NCBI RefSeq assembly: GCF_900184965.1
Contig: NZ_FXYA01000135.1
Span: 1 to 64,000, forward strand
DNA from: Akkermansia muciniphila
GTDB lineage: Bacteria > Verrucomicrobiota > Verrucomicrobiia > Verrucomicrobiales > Akkermansiaceae
Direction of reading: 5' to 3'
DNA length: 64,000 bases
Positions 1 through 9,083 of the stretch are shown here, one piece after another (position 1 is the first letter of the stretch; every line of letters begins with the position of its first letter). The notes beneath the pieces were generated by a model. The model made no database searches, had not been told where the DNA came from, and saw only the letters and a list, made by a program, of their open reading frames with translations. Position numbers and translations under genes: made by a program.

Positions 1-52
1 GGTGTAAGTGCAGCAATGTATTGAGCCAAGCGATACTAATTACCAATTGACT
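1..52 (+). rRNA. 23S ribosomal RNA, 3' end (partial)
   Basis: The first bases match the conserved end of bacterial 23S rRNA (GGTGTAAGTGCAGCAATG, then GATACTAAT). The gene enters from the left edge and only its last helix is present. The exact 3' end is a guess from the usual distance after GATACTAAT. A 5S gene follows about 230 nt downstream, as in an rRNA operon. Confidence 0.85.
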
Positions 53-282
53 TCATCATATTACATCACTCCCCGTCGTGAATGAACACTTGCTCTTGTC
101 TCATTCTCCTATGCATGATCTCAACCACCAGCCACGCAGATGTCAGTTTACGCTGAATGCCCCCTCCCCAAAAATCTTCTTAGACTCATACAAACCCATT
201 AAAAAAATCCCACACTCGAAAGCCCCAATGCTGGGCTCCCGGGCAGGCAGGATGAAGATCGATGAAAGTCCCTTCCCCCTGA
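53..282 (+). other. 23S-5S spacer
   Basis: About 230 nt separate the 23S tail from the 5S gene. I see no tRNA and no convincing gene here. Open frames that cross it also run through the 5S gene, so they are not credible. Confidence 0.6.
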
Positions 283-400
283 AGCCCGGTGGCCAGAGCG
301 CAGTGGTCCCACCCGGTCCCGTTCCGAACCCGGAAGTGAAACGCTGCCGCGCCAATGGTAGTCGGACGATAGGTCCCGCAAGAGTAGGTCGCCGCCGGGA
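283..400 (+). rRNA. 5S ribosomal RNA
   Basis: The segment carries the hallmark 5S core CCCGTTCCGAACCCGGAAGT and closes with matching termini (GCCCGGTGG near the start, GTCGCCGCCGGGA at the end). Its length of about 117 nt fits the family. It lies downstream of the 23S end and just before a terminator, so it is probably the last gene of the rRNA operon. Ends are accurate to a few bases. Confidence 0.93.
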
Positions 401-411
401 TTTTTTCCCAT

Positions 412-460
412 CAGGCCCCGCCAGTCTCCAGACTCGCGGGGCCTGTTCGCTTCTTGCTCT
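412..460 (+). terminator. rRNA operon terminator
   Basis: A perfect 9-bp stem (CAGGCCCCG at 412-420 with CGGGGCCTG at 437-445) closes a 16-nt loop and is followed by a pyrimidine-rich stretch. Its place just after 5S fits intrinsic termination of the rRNA operon. Confidence 0.75.
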
Positions 461-552
461 CTCTTATGCCGTCTTCTTGAAGTTATTATTAGTGATAATA
501 TTGACTTTATTCCTTGTAAGAATCTGCAATTCTTGTATGTAGTAAAGTCACT

Positions 553-3114
553 ATGTTTTCTCATGCCTTTGCCGTTGGAGCGGTTCTTGGAACTGTCATG
601 TCCCCGCTTGTTTGCGTATCTGCTGCGGAAAGATCTCCTGTAGCGGCGGCTGAAGATGTAGTGGCGCGTGTAACTCCCTCGGCAAAAGGGGCTGTCCTGT
701 TTCATTTAAATCCGGATTTGGGCAACAAGATCACTATCTCCGGTGTTGCCGGAGGCATCCGGGTGGAGGCTTCTGATGTGCGTCGCCTGGTGGCGGGGTA
801 TGGCTGGTATTTGAAGAATATCGCCAAGGTCCATTTTTCGTGGAACGGGAATCGGATGGCGCTTCCTTCCCCTTTGCCGGTTCCCTCCAGTCCGGTAACG
901 ATAGAAAGTCCGTGGAATATTGTTTTTGCCTATAATTACTGCACCCTTTCTTATACGGCTGCTTTCTGGGATTGGAACAGATGGCAGCGGGAGATTGATT
1001 TTCTGGCGTTGAACGGGTTTACGCATGCGCTGGTAACGGCGGGTCTGGAAAAGACATGGGAGGATTTTCTGATTGGCCTGGGGTATCCCCGGGAAAAAGC
1101 TCTTCGTTTTATCCCTAATCCGGCATTTGCCGCCTGGTGGAATATGGGGAACCTGGAAGGCCACGGCGGACCGTTGAGCCAGCAGCAGATAGATAAGATG
1201 GCGCAGATGGGAAGGCGTATTGTATCCCGTATGGAGCAGTTGGGGATGACGCCCGTACTTCAGGGGTATGTGGGATTCGTCCCCTCTGACTTTCAGGAAA
1301 ACGTCCAAATGGATGGTCTGAAACTTATTCCGCAGGGTACATGGGTTGATAATTTTAAGAGGCCATGGGTAGCGGATCCCACTTGTGAGGCTTTTCCGAA
1401 ACTGGCCTCGGACTGGTATAAGGCTGTCCGCAAGGTATACGGCATTTCCGGAAAGATGTTTGGCGGGGATTTGTTTCATGAGGGGGGACGGAAGGGGGAC
1501 ATTAACGTGACGAATGCGGCACAGGCCGTTCAGAAAGCCATGCAAAAGGCCTCTCCGGGTGCTTCATGGGTGATTCAGGCTTGGGGCGGGAATCCTACCC
1601 GCGAGTTGCTGTCCGGCTTGGACCCGGAACGCGCGCTTGTATTGCAGCTTACCAAGGATATGGCTAACGGAGGGAAGAATTTAAGAACTTTTAACGGTAT
1701 TCCGTGGGTCTGGTGCGAACTGGCGAACTTTGGAGGCAATACGGGACTGTACGGTGGGATTCCCCTTCTTTCCCGGCTCGGAAGTGATTTGTCCGGTTAT
1801 AGGGACAAGGGGCTGGTGGGCATGGGAACTTTGTCCGAAGGGCTGGAGACGAACCCGCTTCATTACGCCCTGTTCAGTGACCGTTTGTGGACCGGGGAGG
1901 ATATTTCCCTCCGGGAGTGGCTTGGGAAGTACGCGCGTCAACGTTACGGTTCCGCCCCAAAGGCTGTCGTGAAGGCGCTGGAAGTCTTGTCTTCCTCCAT
2001 TTACAACCCCGTCCGCTCTCAGGAGGGGTGTACGGAATCTATTATTTGCGCCCGTCCGTCCTGGAATGCCCGGAAGGCTTCCACATGGTCCAGCGGGGAG
2101 CGGTATTATCACTTGGGCGATATTGTAAAAGCGGCGCGCGGTTATCTGAAAGCCGCGAATGATCAGCCGAATCTGGTGAAAAAGGAGACATTCCGTTATG
2201 ATTTGGTGGATGTTGTGCGTCAGGTTCTTGCGGACGCCGCTTTTTACCAGCTTCAACAGGTCAGAAGCGCGTTTGATTCCGGAGATGCGGCTGCGTACAA
2301 AAAGCAGGTAAGGCGTTTCCTGTCTCTGATTTCAGATATGGATGCCCTGTTGGCGACGGATAGCCAGTTTCTTTTGGGGACTTGGCAGAAAAGAGCTCTG
2401 GATTGGGGCAATTCCCGCCAGGAAAAGGCCTTGATGGACAAGTCAGCCAAAATGCTTGTTACTACGTGGAGTGATCTGGCTCCCCGGTCGCTGAATGATT
2501 ATTCCAATCGCCAGTGGGCCGGTCTTGTTTCCGATTTTTATTTGCCTCGGTGGAGGAATTTTTTTGAATCTCAGATGGATGTGCTGACCGGCAGGAAGAC
2601 GCGTGATGCCGCCCATGCCGCATTTATGGATAAAACGGTTCGGGAGGAGCTGGCTTTTGCCGGAAATGGGAAAATATATTCTGCCAAACCGGCAGGGGAT
2701 ACCCTGGCCGTCGCCAATCGCGTGATGAATGCCCACCGGGAAATGCTGGATGCCCTGAGTGCGGAAGAAAAGTTTTCCTCGGGAATTCCCTGGGAACTTC
2801 ATCAAGGTTCCCCGTTGCAGTTTGATGTCACGGATCAGGTGACCGAACCGGGCACGTATACCGCAACTTTCCAGTGGAAAAATGGTCCCAGCGCCTTGAA
2901 AATCCATTCCGTTAAATTATATGAGGGCAACAAGGAGGTGGCTGCCGATGTTCATGAGGGTACGACTGGCGTGGAAAATAAGAATAATGTTTACAGGCTG
3001 GAATTGAAGAAGTACAGAACCAACCTTGATTCCTATACTCTGAAGGCAGAAGTTAGCGGTGTTTCTCAAGGCGCTTCCAAAGGAGAAATGATGTTGAAAA
3101 GGCCGGTGAATTAA
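553..3114 (+). CDS. Secreted GH89 alpha-N-acetylglucosaminidase
   Basis: The 853-residue product resembles the NAGLU/GH89 family, which removes terminal alpha-linked GlcNAc from glycans. In Akkermansia such enzymes are associated with mucin O-glycans. A signal peptide is visible (hydrophobic residues 4-24, Ala-rich cleavage region). Family motifs include YNYCTLSYTAAFWDWNRW and PWVWCELANFGGN. From the family pattern the likely acid/base is Glu310 (GGDLFHEGG) and the nucleophile Glu429 (LSEGLETNP). A small beta-rich C-terminal domain follows the catalytic part. It appears monocistronic. The family call is strong; the precise substrate is inferred. Confidence 0.92.
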   Translation: MFSHAFAVGAVLGTVMSPLVCVSAAERSPVAAAEDVVARVTPSAKGAVLFHLNPDLGNKITISGVAGGIRVEASDVRRLVAGYGWYLKNIAKVHFSWNGNRMALPSPLPVPSSPVTIESPWNIVFAYNYCTLSYTAAFWDWNRWQREIDFLALNGFTHALVTAGLEKTWEDFLIGLGYPREKALRFIPNPAFAAWWNMGNLEGHGGPLSQQQIDKMAQMGRRIVSRMEQLGMTPVLQGYVGFVPSDFQENVQMDGLKLIPQGTWVDNFKRPWVADPTCEAFPKLASDWYKAVRKVYGISGKMFGGDLFHEGGRKGDINVTNAAQAVQKAMQKASPGASWVIQAWGGNPTRELLSGLDPERALVLQLTKDMANGGKNLRTFNGIPWVWCELANFGGNTGLYGGIPLLSRLGSDLSGYRDKGLVGMGTLSEGLETNPLHYALFSDRLWTGEDISLREWLGKYARQRYGSAPKAVVKALEVLSSSIYNPVRSQEGCTESIICARPSWNARKASTWSSGERYYHLGDIVKAARGYLKAANDQPNLVKKETFRYDLVDVVRQVLADAAFYQLQQVRSAFDSGDAAAYKKQVRRFLSLISDMDALLATDSQFLLGTWQKRALDWGNSRQEKALMDKSAKMLVTTWSDLAPRSLNDYSNRQWAGLVSDFYLPRWRNFFESQMDVLTGRKTRDAAHAAFMDKTVREELAFAGNGKIYSAKPAGDTLAVANRVMNAHREMLDALSAEEKFSSGIPWELHQGSPLQFDVTDQVTEPGTYTATFQWKNGPSALKIHSVKLYEGNKEVAADVHEGTTGVENKNNVYRLELKKYRTNLDSYTLKAEVSGVSQGASKGEMMLKRPVN

Positions 3115-3220
3115 GAAGCGGGCAAATTGTTGCGGAAAGGAGAGGCAAGGCGGTTATACGTGTGGGTTCTGCCGTTTTCTGTCTTCTGTTTTTTCCGGAA
3201 TCAGTTTGTTCACCTTGCCG

Positions 3221-3255
3221 AAAAAAGGGAGAAGAGGAATTCCCTCTTCTCCCTT
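3221..3255 (-). terminator. Terminator for the leftward PEP-CTERM/OPT unit
   Basis: A 13-bp stem (AAGGGAGAAGAGG at 3225-3237 with its complement at 3243-3255) closes a 5-nt loop. On the minus strand it is followed by six T residues (plus-strand A at 3221-3226). It lies just past the stop of the PEP-CTERM remnant. On the plus strand it may also stop GH89 transcripts, but no strong T run is seen there. Confidence 0.8.
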
Positions 3256-3278
3256 GAAAGATGGCTTGAGGGTGAAAT

Positions 3279-3618
3279 TTATCGGCGGCAGCGCAATAAT
3301 AGAGCGCCCAGGCCGAGCAGTCCCAGCGTAGCGGTTGCCGGTTCCGCTGGGCAGGAGACGGTATTATGGGACATGGAGAGGGAGGCGGAGACGGCATGAT
3401 TTCTGTAAGCAGCCATATTCTCTGTGTCGGTCGTCAGGTTCAGGTCTTCCCAAGCGGTATTGGTAGTGGTCATGATGGGGGAAGCCATAGGGTCGCAAAA
3501 CCGAAGTAGTTGCTGCCTGCGCTGCTGGCAGCGTTAGTGTTGGTGGTGGAGAATATGCTGGCTGCTTGGGCACCCCACCCAAACGATATGGAATTTTCTG
3601 AGGGAGAACGTTTCCGGT
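3279..3618 (-). pseudogene. PEP-CTERM protein remnant (frameshifted C-terminal fragment)
   Basis: The last residues read CPAEPATATLGLLGLGALLLRCRR, a PEP-CTERM sorting signal: Pro-Glu-Pro-like motif, hydrophobic helix and Arg tail. Upstream, a different minus-strand frame carries the expected preceding sequence (SISFGWGAQAASIF, then AGSNYFGFATLW) and stops after about 5 more codons. One frameshift near 3485-3495 joins the two frames into one ~110-residue protein. No signal peptide or start is found before the adjacent OPT stop codon, so the gene also lacks its N-terminus. It is most likely a decayed exported surface protein. Confidence 0.65.
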
Positions 3619-5487
3619 TCAGTGTGCCGCCTGGTAAATGCTGAACATCAGAATGGCCATTCCCGTGAGGGCTGCCCCTGCAATGATGCCGGAGGCGGAG
3701 GGAATTTTATATTCCCGTGATTTGTCCTTGAAAAGACGGTCCGCAGTCCAGCCGAGCACAGCCCCTGCAAAGAAGAGGAAGGAATCATTCCACTGGATGG
3801 CCCAGGCCAGACCAAAGCCGATGGGAGTGGGGAGCCATTTTCCTGTCCGGGGAAGATAGCGGGGGATAAGTACCAGAATGAGCCCGAGAATGCCGCCTGC
3901 GATGATGGAAAGGACCTTGATGCTATGCAAATGGCTGAATCCCATGCCCAGCGCTTCCGCCGTGGCTGCCCATGTTCTGGCTCCCGGGGCATTGAAAGAC
4001 TGGAGAGCGTTCGCATCCGGAACCATGGAGCGGAAGGCCAGCACGGAAACGAGGGTCCCTAGAAAAATTCCGGAAAACTGGGCGATAAATTGTTTGCGGG
4101 GGTTGGCTCCCAGCAGGTAGCCTACTTTGAGGTCCACGAGCAGGTCTGCCGAGGAACTGGACGCTCCGGAAGTGATGTTGGCCGCCATCAGGTTGGCCGT
4201 TACATGCCCAGGTGCAATCCCTCCGAAGATGAGCTGGGTAACTTTTCCCATGGCTCCGGTGGGTGTAATATTGGCTTCTCCGGTGATTCGGCAGACGACC
4301 AGCGCCAGGAAGAAAGATATGACTACTGCGATGCAACTCATCCAGTACGGAACGTCAAAGGATGCATGAGCCAGATAGCCGAGAGCTCCCAGTGAGATAA
4401 GCTGGCCTGCCAGAAACCAGCTCATGGGCGTTTCTATTTTTTCCACATCCGTCAGTTCACGTTTTTTGCTCAGGGAGAACATGGCCCCCAGGGAAGAAAA
4501 GGAACGAACAATACTTTTCCATTGGAACAGGAAGGCCACAATGCTGGCGACGACCATGCAGGCGGTCCCTCCCCACAAGGTCCAGCTTACGCTTTCCCGA
4601 TAGCCTGCTCCTGCAGGAAGCAGTTCCTGGCTTTCCAGCCACGGCACGTAAAGGGCCCAGCAAACAGTCCCTCCGATGAAGAGACTGAGGGATGTTTTCA
4701 TGCCTATCAGAGCTCCCGCGCCCACGAACATGAGATCCCATTTGAAGAAGATAGTACGCTGGTACCAGTTGCCGAGAATATGTTGCTGGACTACTCCAAG
4801 CCATCGTTCTCCCCCTGCAGCCATGGCGATGGCGTTGGCGGCGGAGAAAAGGGCGGAGTAAAGAAGGGCCTTGGCCTGTCCCGCCGCTTTTTTGCCTTCC
4901 GAATAGAGAACCTTGAGAGTTTCCGCCGTGGCAATGCTGTCCGGGAATCTGATTTGTTCAATGTTGATCATTTGGCGTTTCATTGGAATGGCCATGGTGA
5001 CGCCCAGTACGGCAATGAAAAATATCCAGGCAAAGGTGGTGCCAAGAGGCATGTGCTGTCCTGTCAACAGAAGCAGGGCTGCTACGGCGGAAGTGAGGGT
5101 TCCCCCTGTAGAATAGCCTGCGGAGCTGGCGGCGGACTGCATGCATGTGTTTTCCAGAATAGTCATGGGGGATTTTGAGATGCCCAGGCGCACAAAGGCG
5201 TTCCAGAGGGCAAAAGAGATAACTCCCGCCGTCAGAGCTACCCCAAAGGACCATCCCATTTTAAGGTTGGCATACAGATTAGTGAGGGAAAGGATGGAGC
5301 CGAGGAGCATGCCGACGATGACGGCTCTCCAGGTAAGCTGCTTCATTCTGTCTCCGGAACCCAGGTAGACTTGATCGTACCATTGCTGTTCTACTTCATC
5401 CGGAGTGCCTTGGAATCCCTCCAGAGGCAGTGGTTTTTCCAGACAGGAGGGGAGAGAGCAGGGCGACTGGGGAGACGTGGATGACAT
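3619..5487 (-). CDS. OPT-family oligopeptide transporter
   Basis: The 622-residue protein is strongly hydrophobic, with about 14 or more predicted membrane helices beginning near residue 50. It shows OPT-family stretches such as LTNLYANLKMGWSFG and GEANITPTGAMGK. OPT proteins import small peptides or metal chelates using the proton gradient. The first ~45 residues are cytosolic and Pro/Ser rich. It is transcribed away from pyrF, with about 120 bp between the two starts. The specific substrate cannot be told from sequence. Confidence 0.9.
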   Translation of the reverse strand: MSSTSPQSPCSLPSCLEKPLPLEGFQGTPDEVEQQWYDQVYLGSGDRMKQLTWRAVIVGMLLGSILSLTNLYANLKMGWSFGVALTAGVISFALWNAFVRLGISKSPMTILENTCMQSAASSAGYSTGGTLTSAVAALLLLTGQHMPLGTTFAWIFFIAVLGVTMAIPMKRQMINIEQIRFPDSIATAETLKVLYSEGKKAAGQAKALLYSALFSAANAIAMAAGGERWLGVVQQHILGNWYQRTIFFKWDLMFVGAGALIGMKTSLSLFIGGTVCWALYVPWLESQELLPAGAGYRESVSWTLWGGTACMVVASIVAFLFQWKSIVRSFSSLGAMFSLSKKRELTDVEKIETPMSWFLAGQLISLGALGYLAHASFDVPYWMSCIAVVISFFLALVVCRITGEANITPTGAMGKVTQLIFGGIAPGHVTANLMAANITSGASSSSADLLVDLKVGYLLGANPRKQFIAQFSGIFLGTLVSVLAFRSMVPDANALQSFNAPGARTWAATAEALGMGFSHLHSIKVLSIIAGGILGLILVLIPRYLPRTGKWLPTPIGFGLAWAIQWNDSFLFFAGAVLGWTADRLFKDKSREYKIPSASGIIAGAALTGMAILMFSIYQAAH

Positions 5488-5571
5488 ATGATCTATAAAA
5501 TACCATTTACGGCCGTGGCGGAAAAGTCGTATCTGTCTTTCCTTGCTTTCGGAGCATCCTCCGCTTGGGAC

Positions 5572-5607
5572 TTGCCTGCCTGTGACGGCCGTGGTTTAAT
5601 GGACGTC
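5572..5607 (+). promoter_or_regulatory. pyrF promoter, probably giving a leaderless mRNA
   Basis: A -35-like TTGCCT (5572-5577) is followed by 17 nt and a -10-like TTTAAT (5595-5600). Initiation 7-8 nt later would fall at the ATG at 5608, leaving no 5' leader. There is no Shine-Dalgarno here. The same TTGCC -35 type recurs before exbB and asd. Confidence 0.5.
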
Positions 5608-6393
5608 ATGAGCCAATCTTTTACGGATAAACTTGCCGCCCGCATTAAGGAGACCGGTTCCGCCTTGTGCGTCGGGTTGGATCCGCGCCCCGGCATGGAT
5701 GATTTGGAGACGATTCCTGCGCTGTTGCGGAAGGTTGTGGAGGAAACCGCCCCGTATGCGGCGGCGTTTAAGCCGAATATTGCCTATTTTGAAGCCATGG
5801 GGCTGCGGGGACTGGAAATACTTGAGGATTTACTTCCGGATATGCCTGAGGATGTTCCGGTGGTACTGGATGCCAAGCGTGGAGATATTGGAGAGACTCA
5901 GAAGTATTATGCGCATGCTTATTTTGAACGCCTGGGCGTGGACGCTGTGACGTTGAGCCCTTTTATGGGATATGATACGCTGGAGCCTTTTCTGGATTAT
6001 GAAGGTAAAGGTATTTACCTGCTGGCGGTTACTTCCAATCCCGGTTCTGCGGATGTGGAACGGCAGGAACTGGCAGGGGGCCGCAGGGTTTTTGAACTGG
6101 TGGGAGACATGGTGCTCCGCTCTGTCCGGGAAGGATGTAAAACTTCCGTAGGCATGGTGGTTGGGTTGACCAATGCGGATTCCAGTATTTTGGAGCGTAT
6201 TCCGGATGCTCCTTTGCTCATTCCCGGTCTGGGAGCTCAAGGCGGCGATCTTTCCTGCCTGAGTGGCTCCGGTCATGTGGCTCCTCCCCTGATTAACGTC
6301 TCCCGAGGCATCATGTACCAGAATCCGGAATTGGGTTTTGCAGAGAAGGCTGCCGGATTTGCTCAGCGCATTCGGGAAGCATTGAATTATTGA
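5608..6393 (+). CDS. pyrF: Orotidine 5'-phosphate decarboxylase (type 2)
   Basis: PyrF decarboxylates OMP to UMP, the last step of de novo pyrimidine synthesis. The catalytic motif DAKRGDIGET is present (Lys90 from this start), with the TIM-barrel segments LSPFMGYDTLEPFL and PGLGAQGG of the longer type 2 branch. The frame opens 40 codons further upstream at 5488, but family alignment begins at MSQSFTDKLAARI and a promoter overlaps the extra codons, so 5608 is preferred. Length is 261 aa. carA and carB of the same pathway lie at 35-40 kb. Confidence 0.93.
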   Translation: MSQSFTDKLAARIKETGSALCVGLDPRPGMDDLETIPALLRKVVEETAPYAAAFKPNIAYFEAMGLRGLEILEDLLPDMPEDVPVVLDAKRGDIGETQKYYAHAYFERLGVDAVTLSPFMGYDTLEPFLDYEGKGIYLLAVTSNPGSADVERQELAGGRRVFELVGDMVLRSVREGCKTSVGMVVGLTNADSSILERIPDAPLLIPGLGAQGGDLSCLSGSGHVAPPLINVSRGIMYQNPELGFAEKAAGFAQRIREALNY

Positions 6394-6454
6394 TGTTCAC
6401 GTATTTTTTGCAAATCACAAAACGATAACGTCCTGCTTATGGCTATGCATGCGC

Positions 6455-6481
6455 TTGTCAAAGGGAGAGGGCTGGTATATT
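6455..6481 (+). promoter_or_regulatory. Possible promoter for the TonB-like gene
   Basis: TTGTCA (6455-6460) and TATATT (6476-6481) are spaced by 15 nt, slightly short for a sigma-70-type promoter. The leader to the ATG at 6517 would be about 29 nt. No Shine-Dalgarno is visible. Confidence 0.35.
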
Positions 6482-6516
6482 GAACAGGTGTTCCCCCCGT
6501 TCCCTGCCCGTTTTTT

Positions 6517-7290
6517 ATGGATGAAAAGCCTGGAATTGTAAAATTCACTCCCCATTCCACTTCCAGATCCGCAATATTGATTGCGATGGCTGTGGCAGTG
6601 GGCGTACAGGTAGCTTTGTGTGCCGTGCTTGTAGCCATACATTTGCAGGATATGTGGTTTCCCTCCGTCCAGGGCGAGGAGGTGGAAATGACGTTTGTGT
6701 CTCCGTCCAAAGAAGCCCCTCAGGAAAAGGAAGAGGTTCAGCCTGTATCTGTTGTTCCTGTTGCAGCTCCTTCAACAGTCAGCCCCGTTCCGGAAATTGC
6801 ATCAGATGAAGACCTGTTGGCGATCAAGCTGCCGGAAAATGAAGATTGTTCCGAAATGAAGGATTTTCTGTTGGATGAGGCTTCTTCGGAACTCTTGCCG
6901 GAAGAACTCGCCGTCATGCGGATTTCCATGAATGAGGTAAAGCGCAGGCAACCCGTGAAGAGCCCGGAGGTATCCCCGCCGGGGCGTCCGGACCCGGAGC
7001 AGAATATTTCCCCTGATAAAAAGGTGCGTTATAAACATGCTCCGTCCTTGCCCAATTCCGTCAATTCTTCTAAAGTCGGGAAGGTGAATGCCGTGGTGAA
7101 AGTGGTGGTTGGAGTGAATTCCCAAGGGGAACCTTCATCCGTCAATCTTCTTCAGTCAACGGGGAATGCGGAATTGGACCGCCTTTTCATGCGTTGGGTG
7201 AGAGAGAATTGGACTTTCTATCCGGCGGAAAAGGACGGAGTGCCCATTGCTTCCAAGGTGGTGGTGCCCGTCAGGCTGAATATAGATTAA
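6517..7290 (+). CDS. TonB-family energy transducer
   Basis: The 257-residue protein has one N-terminal membrane anchor (about residues 19-43), a long Pro/Glu/Val-rich periplasmic spacer, and a C-terminal TonB-like domain of about 80 residues (VVKVVVGVNSQGEPSSV, then MRWVRENWTFYPAEKDG and VVVPVRL). TonB links the ExbB-ExbD motor to outer-membrane receptors. exbB and exbD lie 15 kb away, so it may use that motor. It sits between pyrF and ppaC with no clear functional link. Confidence 0.85.
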   Translation: MDEKPGIVKFTPHSTSRSAILIAMAVAVGVQVALCAVLVAIHLQDMWFPSVQGEEVEMTFVSPSKEAPQEKEEVQPVSVVPVAAPSTVSPVPEIASDEDLLAIKLPENEDCSEMKDFLLDEASSELLPEELAVMRISMNEVKRRQPVKSPEVSPPGRPDPEQNISPDKKVRYKHAPSLPNSVNSSKVGKVNAVVKVVVGVNSQGEPSSVNLLQSTGNAELDRLFMRWVRENWTFYPAEKDGVPIASKVVVPVRLNID

Positions 7291-7312
7291 CCTGTGCAAG
7301 GAAATAAGAAAG

Positions 7313-9004
7313 ATGCTTCCGGAGAAGACAGAGAATAGGCCCGTTTATGTGATCGGCCACCAGAACCCGGACACGGATGCTATTTGTTCAGCCATAGGGA
7401 ACGCGGAGTTTTTAAGAACTCATGGCGAACCTGACGCAGTTGCCGCCAGATGCGGGGAGATGACGCTGAGAACATCCTGGGTGCTGGAAAAGGCAGGAGT
7501 GCCGGAGCCGATACTGATTCATGACGTGACGCCCACCGCCGGAACAATCTGCCGTCGTGATGTGATTAGCGTAAGCCCGGACGATACATTCCTGACGGCG
7601 TATCGAAGGATGACGGAGAATTCTCTGCAAACCATACCGGTAATTGACGCTGATCACAATCTTCACGGCCTGTTGCGTTATTTTGATTTGTTGAGCCTGC
7701 TCATGCCTTTGAATATGACGGAGATGAATGTTCGCTCCGTCTTTTCCAGCCTGAGCAATATTGCCACCACCATTGACGGCAAATGTCTGACCGGGGAATC
7801 CTTGAGCGAGGAAGAAACGCAGAATATCCTGCTGGTAGGAGCTTCCAGTGAACCCAGTGTCCGGACAAGGCTCGCAAATTACAGGAGAAAAGGGATTGTC
7901 CGGGATCTGATCGTTATTTGCGGAGACCGTCCGAATGTGCAACTATATGCGGTGGAACATGGCGTACGCGCTTTGGTGACCACGTCTGGCGCGTTCCCTT
8001 CCCTGGACATTATTGAGACGGCCCAGACGACGGGAACATGTATTTTAAGCACCCCGTGGGATACGGCCAGTGTTGGTCAGTTGATCCGTTGTTCTCGGAA
8101 GGTGAGGGAACAGGTTCAGAAGGATTATACAGTTTTTCCGGAAAATATGCTGTTGCCCGAGTTGAGGCAGGCTGCCGTGAAGCGCAAACAGACATTGTTT
8201 CCTGTGATGAGCCTCAAGACGGACAAGATCATTGGTGTTCTGAGCAAGACGGATTTGGTGGATCCGCCCCGTACGCGCGTGGCTTTGGTGGATCACAATG
8301 AATTTTCACAGGCCGTCAAGGGAGTGGAGGAGGCGGAAATTGTGGAGGTAATGGATCACCACCGTTTGGGCACCCAGCTTTCTACACGTGATCCCATCCG
8401 TTTTCTGAATGAACCCGTAGGTTCTACATCTACTTTGGTGGCGCGCAGATTTTACCATCGTAATGTGGAGCCTTCCCAGGCTGTAGCGGTTTGTCTTTGC
8501 GCGGGGATTCTTTCAGATACCCTGAATTTGACGTCTCCTACGGCGGCACGGGCGGATAGGGAAATGTTGGAATGGCTGACAGGTATCGCCAAAATAGATG
8601 CCAAGCAGTTTACAGAGGAGTTTTTTGCCACTGGTTCTCTGTTGCGTTCCAAAACCGAACCTTCCGTTATTATTCAGGCGGACAGGAAGACTTTTACTGA
8701 GTACGGCTACAAGATCAGTATTTCCCAGATTGAGGAAATTGGCATGTTTGGCCTGGAAGAGGTTCAGGAAGGTTTAGTGAGGGAACTTTGGAAGTTGGTG
8801 GAGAAGGAGGGGCTGAAGCTTGCCTGCCTTTTGGTTACGGATATTGTCACCCATGATTCTATGTTGCTGGCCGTCGGGGATGAAGACGCTTTGGAAAATA
8901 TTGAGTACGAGCGGCTTGGCCCCAATCTATTTTCCGCCACTGATGTAGTAAGCCGGAAGAAGCAGCTTTTCCCTGCTATTTCCCGTGCATTAAAAACGTT
9001 GTAG
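7313..9004 (+). CDS. ppaC: Mn-dependent family II inorganic pyrophosphatase with CBS and DRTGG domains
   Basis: The enzyme hydrolyses pyrophosphate. The DHH-superfamily catalytic part is split: GHQNPDTDAICSA (His16, Asp20, Asp22) at the N-terminus, then LVDHNEF (327-331) and MDHHRLG (347-353). Between them lie a CBS pair (about 75-130 and 275-318) and a DRTGG domain (about 160-260). In characterised homologues these domains bind adenine nucleotides and regulate activity. At 563 aa it matches the CBS/DRTGG subtype rather than the ~310-aa simple form. AAGGAA upstream is a plausible ribosome-binding site. Confidence 0.9.
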   Translation: MLPEKTENRPVYVIGHQNPDTDAICSAIGNAEFLRTHGEPDAVAARCGEMTLRTSWVLEKAGVPEPILIHDVTPTAGTICRRDVISVSPDDTFLTAYRRMTENSLQTIPVIDADHNLHGLLRYFDLLSLLMPLNMTEMNVRSVFSSLSNIATTIDGKCLTGESLSEEETQNILLVGASSEPSVRTRLANYRRKGIVRDLIVICGDRPNVQLYAVEHGVRALVTTSGAFPSLDIIETAQTTGTCILSTPWDTASVGQLIRCSRKVREQVQKDYTVFPENMLLPELRQAAVKRKQTLFPVMSLKTDKIIGVLSKTDLVDPPRTRVALVDHNEFSQAVKGVEEAEIVEVMDHHRLGTQLSTRDPIRFLNEPVGSTSTLVARRFYHRNVEPSQAVAVCLCAGILSDTLNLTSPTAARADREMLEWLTGIAKIDAKQFTEEFFATGSLLRSKTEPSVIIQADRKTFTEYGYKISISQIEEIGMFGLEEVQEGLVRELWKLVEKEGLKLACLLVTDIVTHDSMLLAVGDEDALENIEYERLGPNLFSATDVVSRKKQLFPAISRALKTL

Positions 9005-9083
9005 ATGCCGAGAATCTTTGATTTTTAAAGGCAAAATCTTTCCTGCAGAGGAGGGCCGGCGTTGCTGCGCAGTAAAGGATAGC

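Noticed and set aside
78-542. Open frame of 154 codons on the plus strand (and minus-strand frames opposite it)
   Set aside because: It runs through the 5S rRNA gene and its terminator; the rRNA explains the sequence.
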